Assembly: GCF_002160765.1 (NCBI RefSeq)
Contig: NZ_NFLF01000001.1
Span: 186,001 to 250,000 of the forward strand
Direction of reading: 5' to 3'
Source of the DNA: Lachnoclostridium sp. An138
GTDB taxonomy: Bacteria > Bacillota > Clostridia > Lachnospirales > Lachnospiraceae
Length of the DNA: 64,000 nt
The notes below the pieces were generated by a model that saw only the letters and a program-made list of their open reading frames with translations, searched no databases and was not told the DNA's origin. Position 1 is the stretch's first letter. The number at the start of each line of letters is the position of its first letter. Made by a program: the position numbers and the translations under genes. This document shows, piece by piece, positions 27,177-35,775 of this stretch.

Positions 27177-27509
27177 ATGACACTTCTGGACATGATGAAC
27201 GGTCCCATATGGATTCTCTGGGCTGCCGCCGTCCTGTGCGCTGCGCTTGCCGTCACTTTTCTTTCCGGCCGCGGGAGCTGGCTGATTGCCGGATACAATA
27301 CTTCCAGCAAAAAGGAAAAAGAAAAATACGATGAAAAGAAGCTCTGCCGGGTCATGGGCTGGGGAATGGCCGTTATTGCCATATTGACCCTTATAATGGC
27401 CGCAGGCTGCCAGGTGCTTCCCGCAGCATTTGCCGATCTGTACGGAGCTGTCGTTCTCATTGACTGCCTTGTTATGATTGTACTTGGAAATACCATCTGC
27501 AAAAAATAA
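27177..27509 (+). CDS. DUF3784 family membrane protein
   Basis: A 110-residue membrane protein with three predicted helices. It has the family hallmark GSWLIAGYNTSSKKEKEKYD after helix 1, followed by two helices (MGWGMAVIAILTLIMAAG and YGAVVLIDCLVMIVLG). AGGGAGGCTTTT before the ATG at 27177 decides the start over an open frame reaching 27123. The function is unknown. The next gene, DUF1294, follows by 46 bases on the same strand. Confidence 0.85.
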   Translation: MTLLDMMNGPIWILWAAAVLCAALAVTFLSGRGSWLIAGYNTSSKKEKEKYDEKKLCRVMGWGMAVIAILTLIMAAGCQVLPAAFADLYGAVVLIDCLVMIVLGNTICKK

Positions 27510-27555
27510 GTCTGCCGGAGTATATCCGGTCAGCTTATGAGATATCAGGAGCGCT

Positions 27556-27828
27556 ATGAAACCTCTGACCATTCTTACCATTTATCTTATTTTCATGAAC
27601 CTGCTGGCCTTTCTTCTCATGGGAGTGGACAAAGCGAAAGCCCGCCGGAACCGGTGGCGCATTCCGGAGAAGACACTGTTTCTGTCCTCCATCCTGGGCG
27701 GCAGTATCGGCGCGATTCTTGGAATGCAGGTTTTCCGGCATAAAACAAAGCATGCCTCCTTCCGGATTGGCATGCCCTGTATTCTGATTGCGCAGCTTGG
27801 TCTTGCAGTCTATATCCTGTCCCGTTAA
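27556..27828 (+). CDS. DUF1294 family membrane protein
   Basis: A 90-residue small membrane protein of the DUF1294 family. The pattern is clear: GVDKAKARRNRWRIPEKTL, then GGSIGAILGMQVFRHKTKH. Two to three helices span the sequence. AGGAGCGCT precedes the ATG. The function is unknown. It lies convergent to the kdpE-like gene, with 49 bases between their ends. Confidence 0.88.
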   Translation: MKPLTILTIYLIFMNLLAFLLMGVDKAKARRNRWRIPEKTLFLSSILGGSIGAILGMQVFRHKTKHASFRIGMPCILIAQLGLAVYILSR

Positions 27829-27877
27829 AAATACCGGAAATAAATTTCAAGAAATATCTTCTCTTTCTCCCGGCCCC

Positions 27878-28579
27878 TCACTCCAGCTTCATCATCCGGT
27901 ACCCCACGCCGATGTGGGTCTGGATATACTGGGGAGAGTCCGGTCCCTTCTCCAGCTTTCTGCGGAGCGTCGCCATAAACACACGCAGGGACGCCACGTC
28001 ATTGTCCCAGCTGCTTCCCCAGATCTTTTCTGTAATATATGTGTGGGTCAGCACTCTGCCTGCGTTTCTGGCCAGGAGGCAGAGGAGCTTATACTCGATA
28101 GGAGTCAGGTGAAGCTCTTCCTCTCCCAGATATACGCAGCCCGCCGCGAAGTCTATTTTCAGCGGTCCGTTGGTAAAGACAGAGTCTCCCGCTGCCGCGC
28201 CGGACTCCATCAGGCATAGGCGGCGCTGAGTCACACGCAGTCTCGCAAGAAGTTCTTCCACCGAAAAGGGCTTTGTCAGATAATCATCCGCGCCCGCGTC
28301 CAACGCCTGGATCTTGTCGCTGTCTTCGCTCCGCGCGCTGATTACGATAATCGGCATATTGGACCAGGCGCGGATACGGTGGATAACTTCCACACCGTCG
28401 ATATCAGGAAGCCCCAGATCCAGAAGAACTATATCCGGATTGTAGGAAGACGCTTCCATAATGGCATTTTTCCCGTTTTCAGCGGTGATGTATTTATAAT
28501 CGTGGGTCTTCAGCGTGGTAGTTATGAGGTTGCGGACAGAACTGTCATCCTCAACCACAAGGATCATTGCTTTATTCAT
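27878..28579 (-). CDS. kdpE: KdpE-like response regulator
   Basis: OmpR-family regulator of 233 residues. The receiver (1-120) has the acidic pair in VVEDDSS, the phospho-Asp in IVLLDLGLPDIDG and the Lys in YLTKPF; the winged-helix domain ends with VGYRMMKLE. It starts inside the last codons of the kinase gene (8-base overlap), so they are co-translated. KdpE normally activates the K+ pump operon kdpFABC, which is not in the window. Confidence 0.88.
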   Translation of the reverse strand: MNKAMILVVEDDSSVRNLITTTLKTHDYKYITAENGKNAIMEASSYNPDIVLLDLGLPDIDGVEVIHRIRAWSNMPIIVISARSEDSDKIQALDAGADDYLTKPFSVEELLARLRVTQRRLCLMESGAAAGDSVFTNGPLKIDFAAGCVYLGEEELHLTPIEYKLLCLLARNAGRVLTHTYITEKIWGSSWDNDVASLRVFMATLRRKLEKGPDSPQYIQTHIGVGYRMMKLE

Positions 28580-30125
28580 TCAGAATCACCTCTTCTGCAG
28601 GCAAAGTAAATGTAAAAATACAGCCATGAGGCTGGTTGTCCGTAAGCGTTATCTCGCCGCCGTGGGCATTGATAATGGACCTGCACAGCGACAGACCCAG
28701 ACCCAGGCTGCGCCGATTGTCGGCGACTTTATTATCTCCCGTATAAAACATGTCAAATACCCGCTGTTTTCTGTCGTCCGGAATTCCCGGCCCCGTATCG
28801 GCAATGCTGACAGAGACCGCTCCTTCCCTCTTTTCCGCGGTGATCTTTATGGAGGAGCCGGGAGGCGTATATTTTATGGCATTGTCAACGATGTTGATAA
28901 TCACCTGGATAATAAGCTTTGCGTCCATTTTCGCAAGCATCAGCTCATCCCTGTATTCTACCGAAATCTCGTGATCCAGATTCTTGCGCCGGATATGGCG
29001 CAGCGCTTCCTCCATCACTTCCTCTATCAGCTGGGGAAGCATCTGCAGATTCATCCGCCCTTCCTCAATCCGCGTAACCGAAAGAAGATTTTCCACAAGA
29101 CTGATCAGCCACTGGGAGTCCTCAAGAATGTCTGTGAACATCTGCTTTCTTGTCTGATCATCCAGTCTGTCGTAATCGGAGAGAAGATTGGCCGCGTTGC
29201 CAGAAATGGAAGTCAGAGGCGTACGCAGGTCATGGGAAATGGCCCGCAGAAGGTTTGCCCGGAGCTGTTCATTTTTCGCAAGCACCGCCGCCTCCTCCTT
29301 TTCTTTCGCGTTCCGGATGTTTTCAACCGCCAGGGCGCACTCTCCAAGAATAGAAAGCGCTACGCTGTTTTCAAAGGAATCCAGCGGCTTTCCCGCCATG
29401 TGAATTCCCGCGACGCCGTATACCCTGTGATTGAGCCCAATCGGCAGATACAGGCAGGAAGCCTGTTCCTGAATGCCCGTATAAGCGCCTGCGCTCTGGT
29501 TCTTCTGAAACGCCCATTCAGCCGCGGCACGCTCCGTATCAGTGAAAAAGGCCCCCTCTTTTACGGCGCTGCCGGGGGACGCGCAGTACAGGCAGCCTTT
29601 TGCCAGTCTGCCCTCCATGGCCGGATACGCGATAACATCACGGTCAAGAAGCTTTACAAGCTGGCTGGCCGTGATGTTGATAATCTCATGATTGTCTTTT
29701 GCCTTCTGCAGAAGCTGGCTTGTGTTCAGCAGCACCTTGGCCCTGAACGCAGATCTGGCCGAAAACTGAGCGTGTTCCTTCAGCTTCGCGGCCAGGGTTC
29801 CCGTGATAATCGAAGCGGCCAGCATAATCACAAACGTAACGGGATAGCCCGGATCATAAGCGTGAAAAGTCAGCCGCGGTTCTGTAAAGAAGAAATTAAA
29901 CAGCACAACGCTGAGTACCGAGCAGAGCACACTGCCGGCATATCCCTCTGTAAACAGAGAAATCAGCAGAACACCCAGAATATACACGGTAATAATATTG
30001 GACTCGGTAAAACCTGCCCTCTGAAAAAGCCAGCCGATACCAGTCACAGATGCCAGAATCAGGACTGTAATCAGCAGATCTTTCGCAGAGGGCAGAATTC
30101 TGCGGGGCAGTCCATGAACTTTCAT
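28572..30125 (-). CDS. kdpD: short KdpD-like sensor histidine kinase
   Basis: Membrane histidine kinase of 517 residues. It starts with the four-helix DUF4118 membrane domain of KdpD (about 10-115), then a GAF-like region (to about 270), the phospho-acceptor H in ISHDLRTPLTSISGN (about 305) and the ATPase domain (NIVDNAIKYTPPG, DTGPGIPDD, GLGLSLC). Full KdpD proteins of about 900 residues carry an N-terminal KdpD/Usp sensor, which is absent. The regulator gene overlaps its end. A 69-bp palindromic repeat array lies immediately upstream. Confidence 0.88.
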   Translation of the reverse strand: MKVHGLPRRILPSAKDLLITVLILASVTGIGWLFQRAGFTESNIITVYILGVLLISLFTEGYAGSVLCSVLSVVLFNFFFTEPRLTFHAYDPGYPVTFVIMLAASIITGTLAAKLKEHAQFSARSAFRAKVLLNTSQLLQKAKDNHEIINITASQLVKLLDRDVIAYPAMEGRLAKGCLYCASPGSAVKEGAFFTDTERAAAEWAFQKNQSAGAYTGIQEQASCLYLPIGLNHRVYGVAGIHMAGKPLDSFENSVALSILGECALAVENIRNAKEKEEAAVLAKNEQLRANLLRAISHDLRTPLTSISGNAANLLSDYDRLDDQTRKQMFTDILEDSQWLISLVENLLSVTRIEEGRMNLQMLPQLIEEVMEEALRHIRRKNLDHEISVEYRDELMLAKMDAKLIIQVIINIVDNAIKYTPPGSSIKITAEKREGAVSVSIADTGPGIPDDRKQRVFDMFYTGDNKVADNRRSLGLGLSLCRSIINAHGGEITLTDNQPHGCIFTFTLPAEEVILNE

Positions 30126-30155
30126 ATACAGTCACCGCCTTCCTGCTTCTGGTAT

Positions 30156-30320
30156 GACATTATACCATGTCCTTCGGACATGGCCCCTCCGGGGGATGCC
30201 ATGCGGCGCAGTATAATGTCTGGCGACATTATACCATGTCCTTCGGACATGGCCCCTCCGGGGGATGCCATGCGGCGCGGTATAATGTCTGGCGACATTA
30301 TACCATATCCCCCGGAAATA
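30156..30320. repeat. tandem 69-bp palindromic repeat, two copies plus a partial third
   Basis: Copies begin at 30156, 30225 and 30294 (period 69). Each full copy is bounded by GACATTATAC and GTATAATGTC and holds internal palindromes: CCATGTCC-TTC-GGACATGG, then CCCC-TCC-GGGG. The two full copies differ at about one base. The third diverges soon after its first 15 bases. The outer arms carry TATAAT on both strands, and on the minus strand it reads TGGTATAAT, an extended -10 box pointing at the kdpD gene. The array may be REP-like or a promoter duplication. Confidence 0.85.
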
Positions 30321-30341
30321 AGCTACCGTTTTCCCTGCCTT

Positions 30342-30644
30342 TCAGGCTTTCCGGCGCTTTGTGTCAGGGGAATGATAAAGAACGATCCGGGTATCCGCAT
30401 ACTTTCTCCGGAAATCTTTTACTTCCTTCAGAAGCTCCTCATCGCTCACCTCTTCTGTCAGCATAACGCAGTCAGGTTCTCTGGCAGTCAGATCCTTTTC
30501 GACAGACTTCCTGTTTTTCTCCAGAAAGCGATCCAGCTGCTTCATCTGAATATATCCGAAAATGACAGCTCCCAGCATTATAAGTATTAATCCGGCCTCT
30601 CTCACAGCTTCCTGTTCATCTCCTTCCGAGTTTATGAAAAACAC
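30342..30644 (-). CDS. small hypothetical membrane protein
   Basis: A 100-residue protein, GTG start at 30644. One membrane helix (AGLILIMLGAVIFGYIQM, about residues 17-35) is followed by a charged cytoplasmic part (KQLDRFLEKNRKSVEKDL, later KEVKDFRRKYADTRIVLYHS). I do not recognise a family. The composition and a TATAAT at about 30665-30670 on the same strand support a real gene, but the start is uncertain. It lies upstream of the repeat array and kdpDE. Confidence 0.55.
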   Translation of the reverse strand: MFFINSEGDEQEAVREAGLILIMLGAVIFGYIQMKQLDRFLEKNRKSVEKDLTAREPDCVMLTEEVSDEELLKEVKDFRRKYADTRIVLYHSPDTKRRKA

Positions 30645-30746
30645 CTTCCCGTCTTCCTATTTTTATTATAGTTTTTTACCCGTTAAAAGGGTATTAAGCC
30701 CTCCGGCTCCATATTAAAATCACATAAAGAATAGAAAGAAAAGCAA

Positions 30747-30794
30747 AAATCCCGGGAAGCCCCGCAGATATCTGCTCAGGGCTTCCCGGGATTT
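30747..30794 (-). terminator. terminator of the metA-degV operon
   Basis: Perfect 16-bp stem AAATCCCGGGAAGCCC with its complement, followed on the minus strand by TTTTTGCTTTT, about 30 bases after the degV stop. Confidence 0.9.
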
Positions 30795-30825
30795 CAGAGC
30801 CACAGTGTTTCACAACCGGGATATT

Positions 30826-31689
30826 TCAGAACTCATCTTCTTCTGTCTCAAAAAGAATGCCAAGGGTATTGGGTCCGCAGTGGCAGGAAATCGTACAACT
30901 GGCTCTGGTAATATAAATATTATCAAAGGAAAGCTCTTTCTCCACAGCCTCCTTTACCAGCTGAATATAGGACTCCTCAATGCCGGAATGGGTAATAAAA
31001 AGACGTCTGGTATTGATTTTGCCATAAGACTGCAGCGTGTCCTTTACATAATGAGGAAGCACCTTGTCCAGCGCGCCTCTGTATTTTTTCCCCACATACA
31101 TGGCGCCCGAGGAGTTGTCCACCTGAATGCAGGGCTTAATGTTCATAAGATTGGCGCCCAGCGCCGTGATGCTGCTGCAACGGCCGCCTGCGCTCATGAA
31201 TTTCAGCGTATCAAGGATAAAGCTGGCATGAACACAGTTTCTCCGTCTTTCCAGCCGTCCGGCTATCTCCGCCGCTGAGAGGCCCTGGCTGATCCATTCG
31301 GCCGCGTCCAGAACCAGATGTCCGATTCCCGTAGACAGATTACAGGAATCCACCGGATAGACTCCCGGCAGCTCCCGCGCCGCCAGCAGACAGTTCTGGT
31401 GGGCGCTGGAAAGGGCGCCGCCCAGGTTCAGATGTACAACTTCAAAGCCCTGCTCCGTAAACGGCCTGAAATAATCCAGATATTCCTGCACATTGATAGC
31501 TGCCGTGCGCGGAAGAACCTTCCTGTCGTAATAAGCCTGAAAAATATCCTGGGGCGTAATATCCACATTGTCCTGGTAATCCCTGCCCTCCAGAATAATA
31601 TGAAACGGATAATAGTGCACCTGATACTGTTCCTTCAGCTCATCTCCCAAATCGCAGGTGCTGTCTGCGCTTAAAAGTATCCTGCTCAT
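30826..31689 (-). CDS. DegV family fatty-acid-binding protein
   Basis: DegV/FakB-like protein of 287 residues; the family binds a single fatty acid and, in FakB proteins, presents it to the kinase FakA. Typical parts: LLSADSTCDLGDEL at the N-terminus, PRTAAINVQEYLDYF, LGGALSSAHQNC and the hydrophobic C-terminal half. The ATG lies six bases after metA, using GAAGGA inside its last codons, so the genes are coupled. No FakA partner is nearby. The lipid ligand is inferred from the family. Confidence 0.88.
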   Translation of the reverse strand: MSRILLSADSTCDLGDELKEQYQVHYYPFHIILEGRDYQDNVDITPQDIFQAYYDRKVLPRTAAINVQEYLDYFRPFTEQGFEVVHLNLGGALSSAHQNCLLAARELPGVYPVDSCNLSTGIGHLVLDAAEWISQGLSAAEIAGRLERRRNCVHASFILDTLKFMSAGGRCSSITALGANLMNIKPCIQVDNSSGAMYVGKKYRGALDKVLPHYVKDTLQSYGKINTRRLFITHSGIEESYIQLVKEAVEKELSFDNIYITRASCTISCHCGPNTLGILFETEEDEF

Positions 31690-31695
31690 GATTTT

Positions 31696-32613
31696 TTATC
31701 CTTCGTCCTCCCATACATAAGGTGTCAGCTGGTAAACGTAATAATTGATCCAATTTGTATACAGCGTATTCGCATGGGCCCTCCACATCAGAAGCGGCCT
31801 GTTCCTGCTGTCATTCTCCGGAAAATAATCTTTGGGAAGCTGGATGTCCAGCCCCTTGTTTTTATCCCGCAGATACTCCTTCTCCAGAGTCAGCCTGTCA
31901 TACTCCGGATGTCCGAAAACAAAGACTTTCCGCCCTTCCTCTGCCATGGCGATAAACACTCCCGCCTCTTCCGATTCCGCCAGGATCGTCAGCTCGCTGC
32001 AGGCGCGGATCTCTTCCGCGTCCACCGTCGTATGGCGGGAATGGGGCGCGTAGAATTCATCGTCAAAGCCGCGGACCAGGGGCTCTCTCCGGTTGCGCAC
32101 CTTATGGCGGTACAGTCCGAACAATTTCTGCGGCAGCAGCTTTTTCTTCAGGCCGTAGAAATGATACATGGCCGCCTGGGCTCCCCAGCAGATAAAAAAG
32201 GTCGAGGTCACGTGGCCGTCCGCCCAGTCCATAATCTCTACCAGTTCATCCCAGTAGTCTACCTCCTCAAACTCCATCTGCTCCACCGGCGCCCCCGTAA
32301 TGATCAGGCCGTCGAAACGGCGCTTCTTCACCTCACAGAAAGGCTCATAAAATTTGTTGATATGGCTCTGGGCCGTATTCTTGGATTCATGGCTGCTGAC
32401 CATAATGAAAGTAATATCCAGCTGCAGGGGCGTATTGGACAGAGAACGCAGAAGCTGCAACTCTGTATCCTCCTTTAAAGGCATCAGGTTCAGAATTCCT
32501 ATCTTCAGGGGACGGATATCCTGATTCAGAGCCCGCGTCTCATCCATCACAAATATATTTTCACTTTCCAGGATCGCTCTTACAGGCAGATCACTCTGTA
32601 CTTTAATCGGCAT
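31696..32613 (-). CDS. metA: homoserine O-acetyltransferase (MetA/MetAS type)
   Basis: Activates homoserine for methionine synthesis, 305 residues. The catalytic triad is in the expected places: C142 (ICWGAQ), H235 and E237 (FGHPEYD). Residue 111 in TGAPVEQMEF is Glu; work on the Bacillus enzyme links Glu111 to acetyl-CoA and Gly111 to succinyl-CoA, so the product is probably O-acetylhomoserine despite the common 'succinyltransferase' label. The start has GGAGTGAAAGG. degV follows in the same operon. No SAM riboswitch or T-box was recognised in the 180 bases upstream. Confidence 0.94.
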   Translation of the reverse strand: MPIKVQSDLPVRAILESENIFVMDETRALNQDIRPLKIGILNLMPLKEDTELQLLRSLSNTPLQLDITFIMVSSHESKNTAQSHINKFYEPFCEVKKRRFDGLIITGAPVEQMEFEEVDYWDELVEIMDWADGHVTSTFFICWGAQAAMYHFYGLKKKLLPQKLFGLYRHKVRNRREPLVRGFDDEFYAPHSRHTTVDAEEIRACSELTILAESEEAGVFIAMAEEGRKVFVFGHPEYDRLTLEKEYLRDKNKGLDIQLPKDYFPENDSRNRPLLMWRAHANTLYTNWINYYVYQLTPYVWEDEG

Positions 32614-32793
32614 AACCTTTCACTCCTCTGTCCTTTTTTCTGCACTCTCGTCAGCCGTATTCATCTTCTTTTCTTCCGCATTACTATAACATATTTTTCA
32701 CAGATTGACCATCCCCGAAAAATGCTCTGCCCCTTTTTCTCTGCCTGTGATATAATATTTCAGAGAAATTTCACACAAGGAGGTATACTGAAA

Positions 32794-33414
32794 ATGAAAG
32801 TTTTAATGATCAACGGAAGCCCTCACAAAGAAGGGAACACCTATATTGCCCTCCATGAGATGGAAAAAATCTTCGCGGAAGCACAGATTGAAACGGAGAT
32901 TCTTCATATTGGAAACAAGGATATCCGGGGCTGTGTCGCCTGCGGCGTCTGTCATAAGAAAGGGGCCTGTACCTTTGATGATCTGGTAAATGAGACAGCT
33001 CCGAAATTTGAAGCCTGCGACGGCCTGGTTATTGCCAGCCCCGTCTACTACGCCTCCGCAAACGCGACCCTGATCGCGTTTCTGGACCGTCTGTTCTACA
33101 GCACGCCCTTCGACAAAACCATGAAAGTGGGCGCAAGCGTAGTTGCGGCCAGAAGGGGCGGCCTGTCAGCGACCTTTGACGAACTGAATAAATATTTTAC
33201 CATCTCAGGCATGCCCGTGGCTTCCAGCCAGTATTGGAACAGCATCCACGGAAGGACCCCCGGCGAAGCCCTGCAGGACGCCGAAGGGCTCCAGACCATG
33301 CGGACTCTGGCAAGAAATATGGCCTTTCTCATGAAAAGCATAAAGCTCGGTCAGGAAGCCTACGGCCTTCCCCGGCCGGAAGAAGAGCATGTGTCAACAA
33401 ATTTTATCCGGTAA
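32794..33414 (+). CDS. NADPH-dependent FMN reductase / flavodoxin-like protein
   Basis: Flavin-binding oxidoreductase of 206 residues. The FMN phosphate loop is NGSPHKEGNTY near the start, and the second part is ASPVYYASANATLIAFLDR. A CVACGVCHKKGAC segment has the Cys pattern of iron-sulfur flavoprotein relatives. AAGGAGGTA before the ATG at 32794 defines the start; TGATATAAT at 32748-32756 is an extended -10 box. It is a single gene followed by a terminator. The electron partner is unknown. Confidence 0.88.
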   Translation: MKVLMINGSPHKEGNTYIALHEMEKIFAEAQIETEILHIGNKDIRGCVACGVCHKKGACTFDDLVNETAPKFEACDGLVIASPVYYASANATLIAFLDRLFYSTPFDKTMKVGASVVAARRGGLSATFDELNKYFTISGMPVASSQYWNSIHGRTPGEALQDAEGLQTMRTLARNMAFLMKSIKLGQEAYGLPRPEEEHVSTNFIR

Positions 33415-33466
33415 AGAAATCCGGCAGGCGGCATACCGCTTAAAGCCTGCCAATGAACTTTCAGAG

Positions 33467-33507
33467 AGCGTCTCCGGCAGCCATCAGCGCCTGAGACGCT
33501 TTCTTTT
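33467..33507 (+). terminator. terminator after the flavin reductase gene
   Basis: Stem AGCGTCTC/GAGACGCT followed by TTCTTTT. Downstream, to about 33640, the plus strand is a pyrimidine-rich stretch with repeated TCTTTTGCTC words and no gene. Confidence 0.8.
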
Positions 33508-33644
33508 GCTCTCTTTTGCTCTCTTTGAGTCCTTTGATTTCTTTAAAAGACTCTAATTTCTTTGAGCTCCCGTATTTCTCTTTTTCCTTTTATGTCTTTT
33601 ATTTCTTTTCTTTCCTTTATTTTCTGTATTCCCTGCCCGTTCTG

Positions 33645-33662
33645 CCTTACGATTCTGTAAGG
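33645..33662. promoter_or_regulatory. Bce-type operator upstream of the response regulator
   Basis: Inverted repeat CCTTAC-N6-GTAAGG. It fits the BceR-type pattern TNACA-N4-TGTAA except for one base (TTACG-ATTC-TGTAA). It lies just upstream of TATAAT at 33683-33688, at the -35 position, as for an activator. A near-identical site precedes the ABC transporter. Confidence 0.65.
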
Positions 33663-33722
33663 TACAAATCTCCGAAAACTGTTATAATAGAGAATCATAA
33701 CATATCACAGGAGGGATTTGCC

Positions 33723-34421
33723 TTGAACCGCTTACTGCTGCTGGAGGATGATCTGAGCCTCATAGACGGATTACAATATTCTTTAAAGAAAAACGGCTTT
33801 GATACAGAGGTAGCCCGCACCGTCCGGGAGGCCATGACGCGCCTTCCCGAAATCAGCCGGTATGATCTGCTGATTCTGGATGTAACCCTGCCGGACGGCA
33901 CGGGCTTCGATTTCTGCGAACGGGTGAGAAAAAGCGGAAGCCTGATTCCCGTCATCTTTCTGACCGCCTCCGACGAGGAAGTCAGCGTCATCCGCGGTCT
34001 GGACTGCGGCGGGGACGATTATATCACAAAGCCTTTCCGGCTGGGCGAGCTGTGCTCTCGTATCCGGGCCCTGCTGCGCAGGGCCCGGATACAAAAACCG
34101 GAGGCTCCTTCTTCCCTGAGCTGCGGCGGCATCACCATAGAGCTCCTGAGCAGCCGCGCCTTTCAAAACGGCCGGCCGCTGGAGCTGACAGGGGCTGAAT
34201 ACCGTCTTCTCAGCCTGCTGCTGCGCAACGCAGGCCATGTGGTCACAAGAGATGTCATCTTAAACGAGCTCTGGGACGACGCCGGACATTTTGTGGACGA
34301 TAATACTCTGTCCGTATACGTGCGGCGTCTCCGGGAAAAGGTAGAAACCGATCCCTCAAATCCCGCGCACCTGATTACGGTCCGTGGATTCGGCTATGAA
34401 TGGAAGGAGGACAACCCATGA
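33723..34421 (+). CDS. OmpR-family response regulator
   Basis: A 232-residue regulator with receiver (LLEDDLSL, phospho-Asp in LLILDVTLPDGTGF, DDYITKPF) and a winged-helix effector domain ending in RGFGYEW. The frame is open far upstream, but CAGGAGGGA before a TTG at 33723 and the homology start there. Its gene overlaps the kinase gene by ATGA. With the downstream ABC transporter it forms a detoxification-type module that responds to peptide antibiotics in relatives. Confidence 0.9.
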   Translation: MNRLLLLEDDLSLIDGLQYSLKKNGFDTEVARTVREAMTRLPEISRYDLLILDVTLPDGTGFDFCERVRKSGSLIPVIFLTASDEEVSVIRGLDCGGDDYITKPFRLGELCSRIRALLRRARIQKPEAPSSLSCGGITIELLSSRAFQNGRPLELTGAEYRLLSLLLRNAGHVVTRDVILNELWDDAGHFVDDNTLSVYVRRLREKVETDPSNPAHLITVRGFGYEWKEDNP

Positions 34422-35647
34422 GCTTTTACCAGGATCAACAGGTTCGCAGATATTCTCTTTTTCTGCTTTTCTTTCTTATTCTCACAGCGCTGGCAGGCAG
34501 CTTTCTCTGCCTTTTCCAAATCCATGGCGCGGAAACCCTGTATCTGGAACACAGCCGGGTTCTCGCCTCCTCTCTTCTGGAACAGGGGGTTTCAAAAACC
34601 GTCATTGCCAGAGCCCTCTGCGCAGATGCAGTAAGCCCTGAAGGAAGCGCTTTTCTTACTGAAATCGGTCTTGGCAAAGAAACCTCCCCCTGGCTTCTCC
34701 CTCTCCTCTCCCGCCTCTCCCGGAGAAGCCTTCTGCTTTCTGCTTCCGGTTTTCTGTTCCTGTCTCTGCTCCTGCTTTTGGGAACCTTTCTCTTTTTCCG
34801 GAGCCGTGCCCGGCTTTATCTGCAGGCGGAACAGATTCTGCGAAACTATATGGACGGCGATTTCTCCCATCATCTTCCCCAGAACCGGGAAGGAACCATC
34901 TACCGTCTTTTTGCTTCCGCAGAACAGCTTGCCTCCATGCTGCAGTCCAAGAACGACTCGGAACGCCAGGCAAAAGAATTTCTGAAAAATACCATCTCCG
35001 ATATCTCCCATCAGCTGAAGACTCCTCTGGCCGCCATGATGCTTTACCAGGAAATCCTTTCCGATGAGCCGGAGCACCCGGATACCGTCCGGGAATTTTC
35101 CATGAAAATGGGAACCGCTCTGAAACGCATGGAACGGCTGATTCTGTCCATGCTGAAAATCACCCGTCTGGACACGGGAAACATCACCTTTGAGCGCAGG
35201 ATCTGCTCTGTCTCCGAGCTCATCTCTCACTCCGTCCGGGATCTTCTGGAACGTGCCCGGCAGGAAGAAAAGGAAATCCGGATCACGGGGAACCCGGATC
35301 TGACTCTGAACTGCGACCTGGCCTGGACCAGCGAAGCCATCGGCAATCTGGTCAAAAACGCTCTGGATCATACCCGGAAGGGCGGACTTATCCGCGTTTC
35401 CTGGGAACAGACGCCGACTGTACTCCAGCTGGTCATCTCTGACGACGGAAGCGGCATCGCCCCGGAAGACATCCACCATATTTTCAAGCGTTTTTACCGG
35501 AGCAAAAATTCTCTCGACACAGAAGGCATCGGGCTTGGACTTCCCCTGGCCAAATCCATCCTGGAAGGCCAGGGCGGACTTATCTCCTGTCAGAGCGAGC
35601 CCGGCAGAGGAACCTCTTTTATCCTTTCGTTTCTTACGAAACCGTAA
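34418..35647 (+). CDS. sensor histidine kinase
   Basis: A 409-residue membrane kinase. Two helices (about 13-35 and 105-130) enclose an extracellular loop of about 70 residues, longer than in intramembrane-sensing BceS. HAMP-like region, then the phospho-acceptor His in ISDISHQLKTPLAAM (about 200), N-box GNLVKNALDHT, and DDGSGIAPED, GIGLGLPLAK. It starts in the ATGA overlap with the regulator. Its stop codon lies inside the operator that precedes the transporter. Confidence 0.9.
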   Translation: MSFYQDQQVRRYSLFLLFFLILTALAGSFLCLFQIHGAETLYLEHSRVLASSLLEQGVSKTVIARALCADAVSPEGSAFLTEIGLGKETSPWLLPLLSRLSRRSLLLSASGFLFLSLLLLLGTFLFFRSRARLYLQAEQILRNYMDGDFSHHLPQNREGTIYRLFASAEQLASMLQSKNDSERQAKEFLKNTISDISHQLKTPLAAMMLYQEILSDEPEHPDTVREFSMKMGTALKRMERLILSMLKITRLDTGNITFERRICSVSELISHSVRDLLERARQEEKEIRITGNPDLTLNCDLAWTSEAIGNLVKNALDHTRKGGLIRVSWEQTPTVLQLVISDDGSGIAPEDIHHIFKRFYRSKNSLDTEGIGLGLPLAKSILEGQGGLISCQSEPGRGTSFILSFLTKP

Positions 35648-35648
35648 G
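35633..35648. promoter_or_regulatory. Bce-type operator upstream of the ABC transporter
   Basis: Inverted repeat CTTACG-AAAC-CGTAAG, sharing the CTTACG-N4-(T/C)GTAAG core with the site at 33645. Thirteen bases downstream, TTGTAA and TAAATA (18-base spacer) form a possible promoter ahead of the ATPase gene. Confidence 0.65.
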
Positions 35649-35775
35649 ATAAAATTCACCTCATTGTAAGCCGGTTCTGTTAGCATGTAAATACAGAATC
35701 CCCTTCGGCAGGATTCTGGTGCTTACTTACCCTTAATTGACAAGGATAAACTATTCAGATAGGAGGCATCATCAG

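Noticed and set aside
30167-30466. Open frame through the 69-bp repeats
   Set aside because: Two exact copies of a peptide arise only because 69 is a multiple of three; no start signal.
28515-30590. Long open frame on the plus strand opposite the kinase gene
   Set aside because: It lies antisense to the kdpD-like gene, reads through the repeat array and shows no protein family; it is a by-product of codon usage on the other strand.
32614-32793. SAM riboswitch or T-box upstream of metA
   Set aside because: The gap is short, AT/pyrimidine-rich and lacks the conserved cores.
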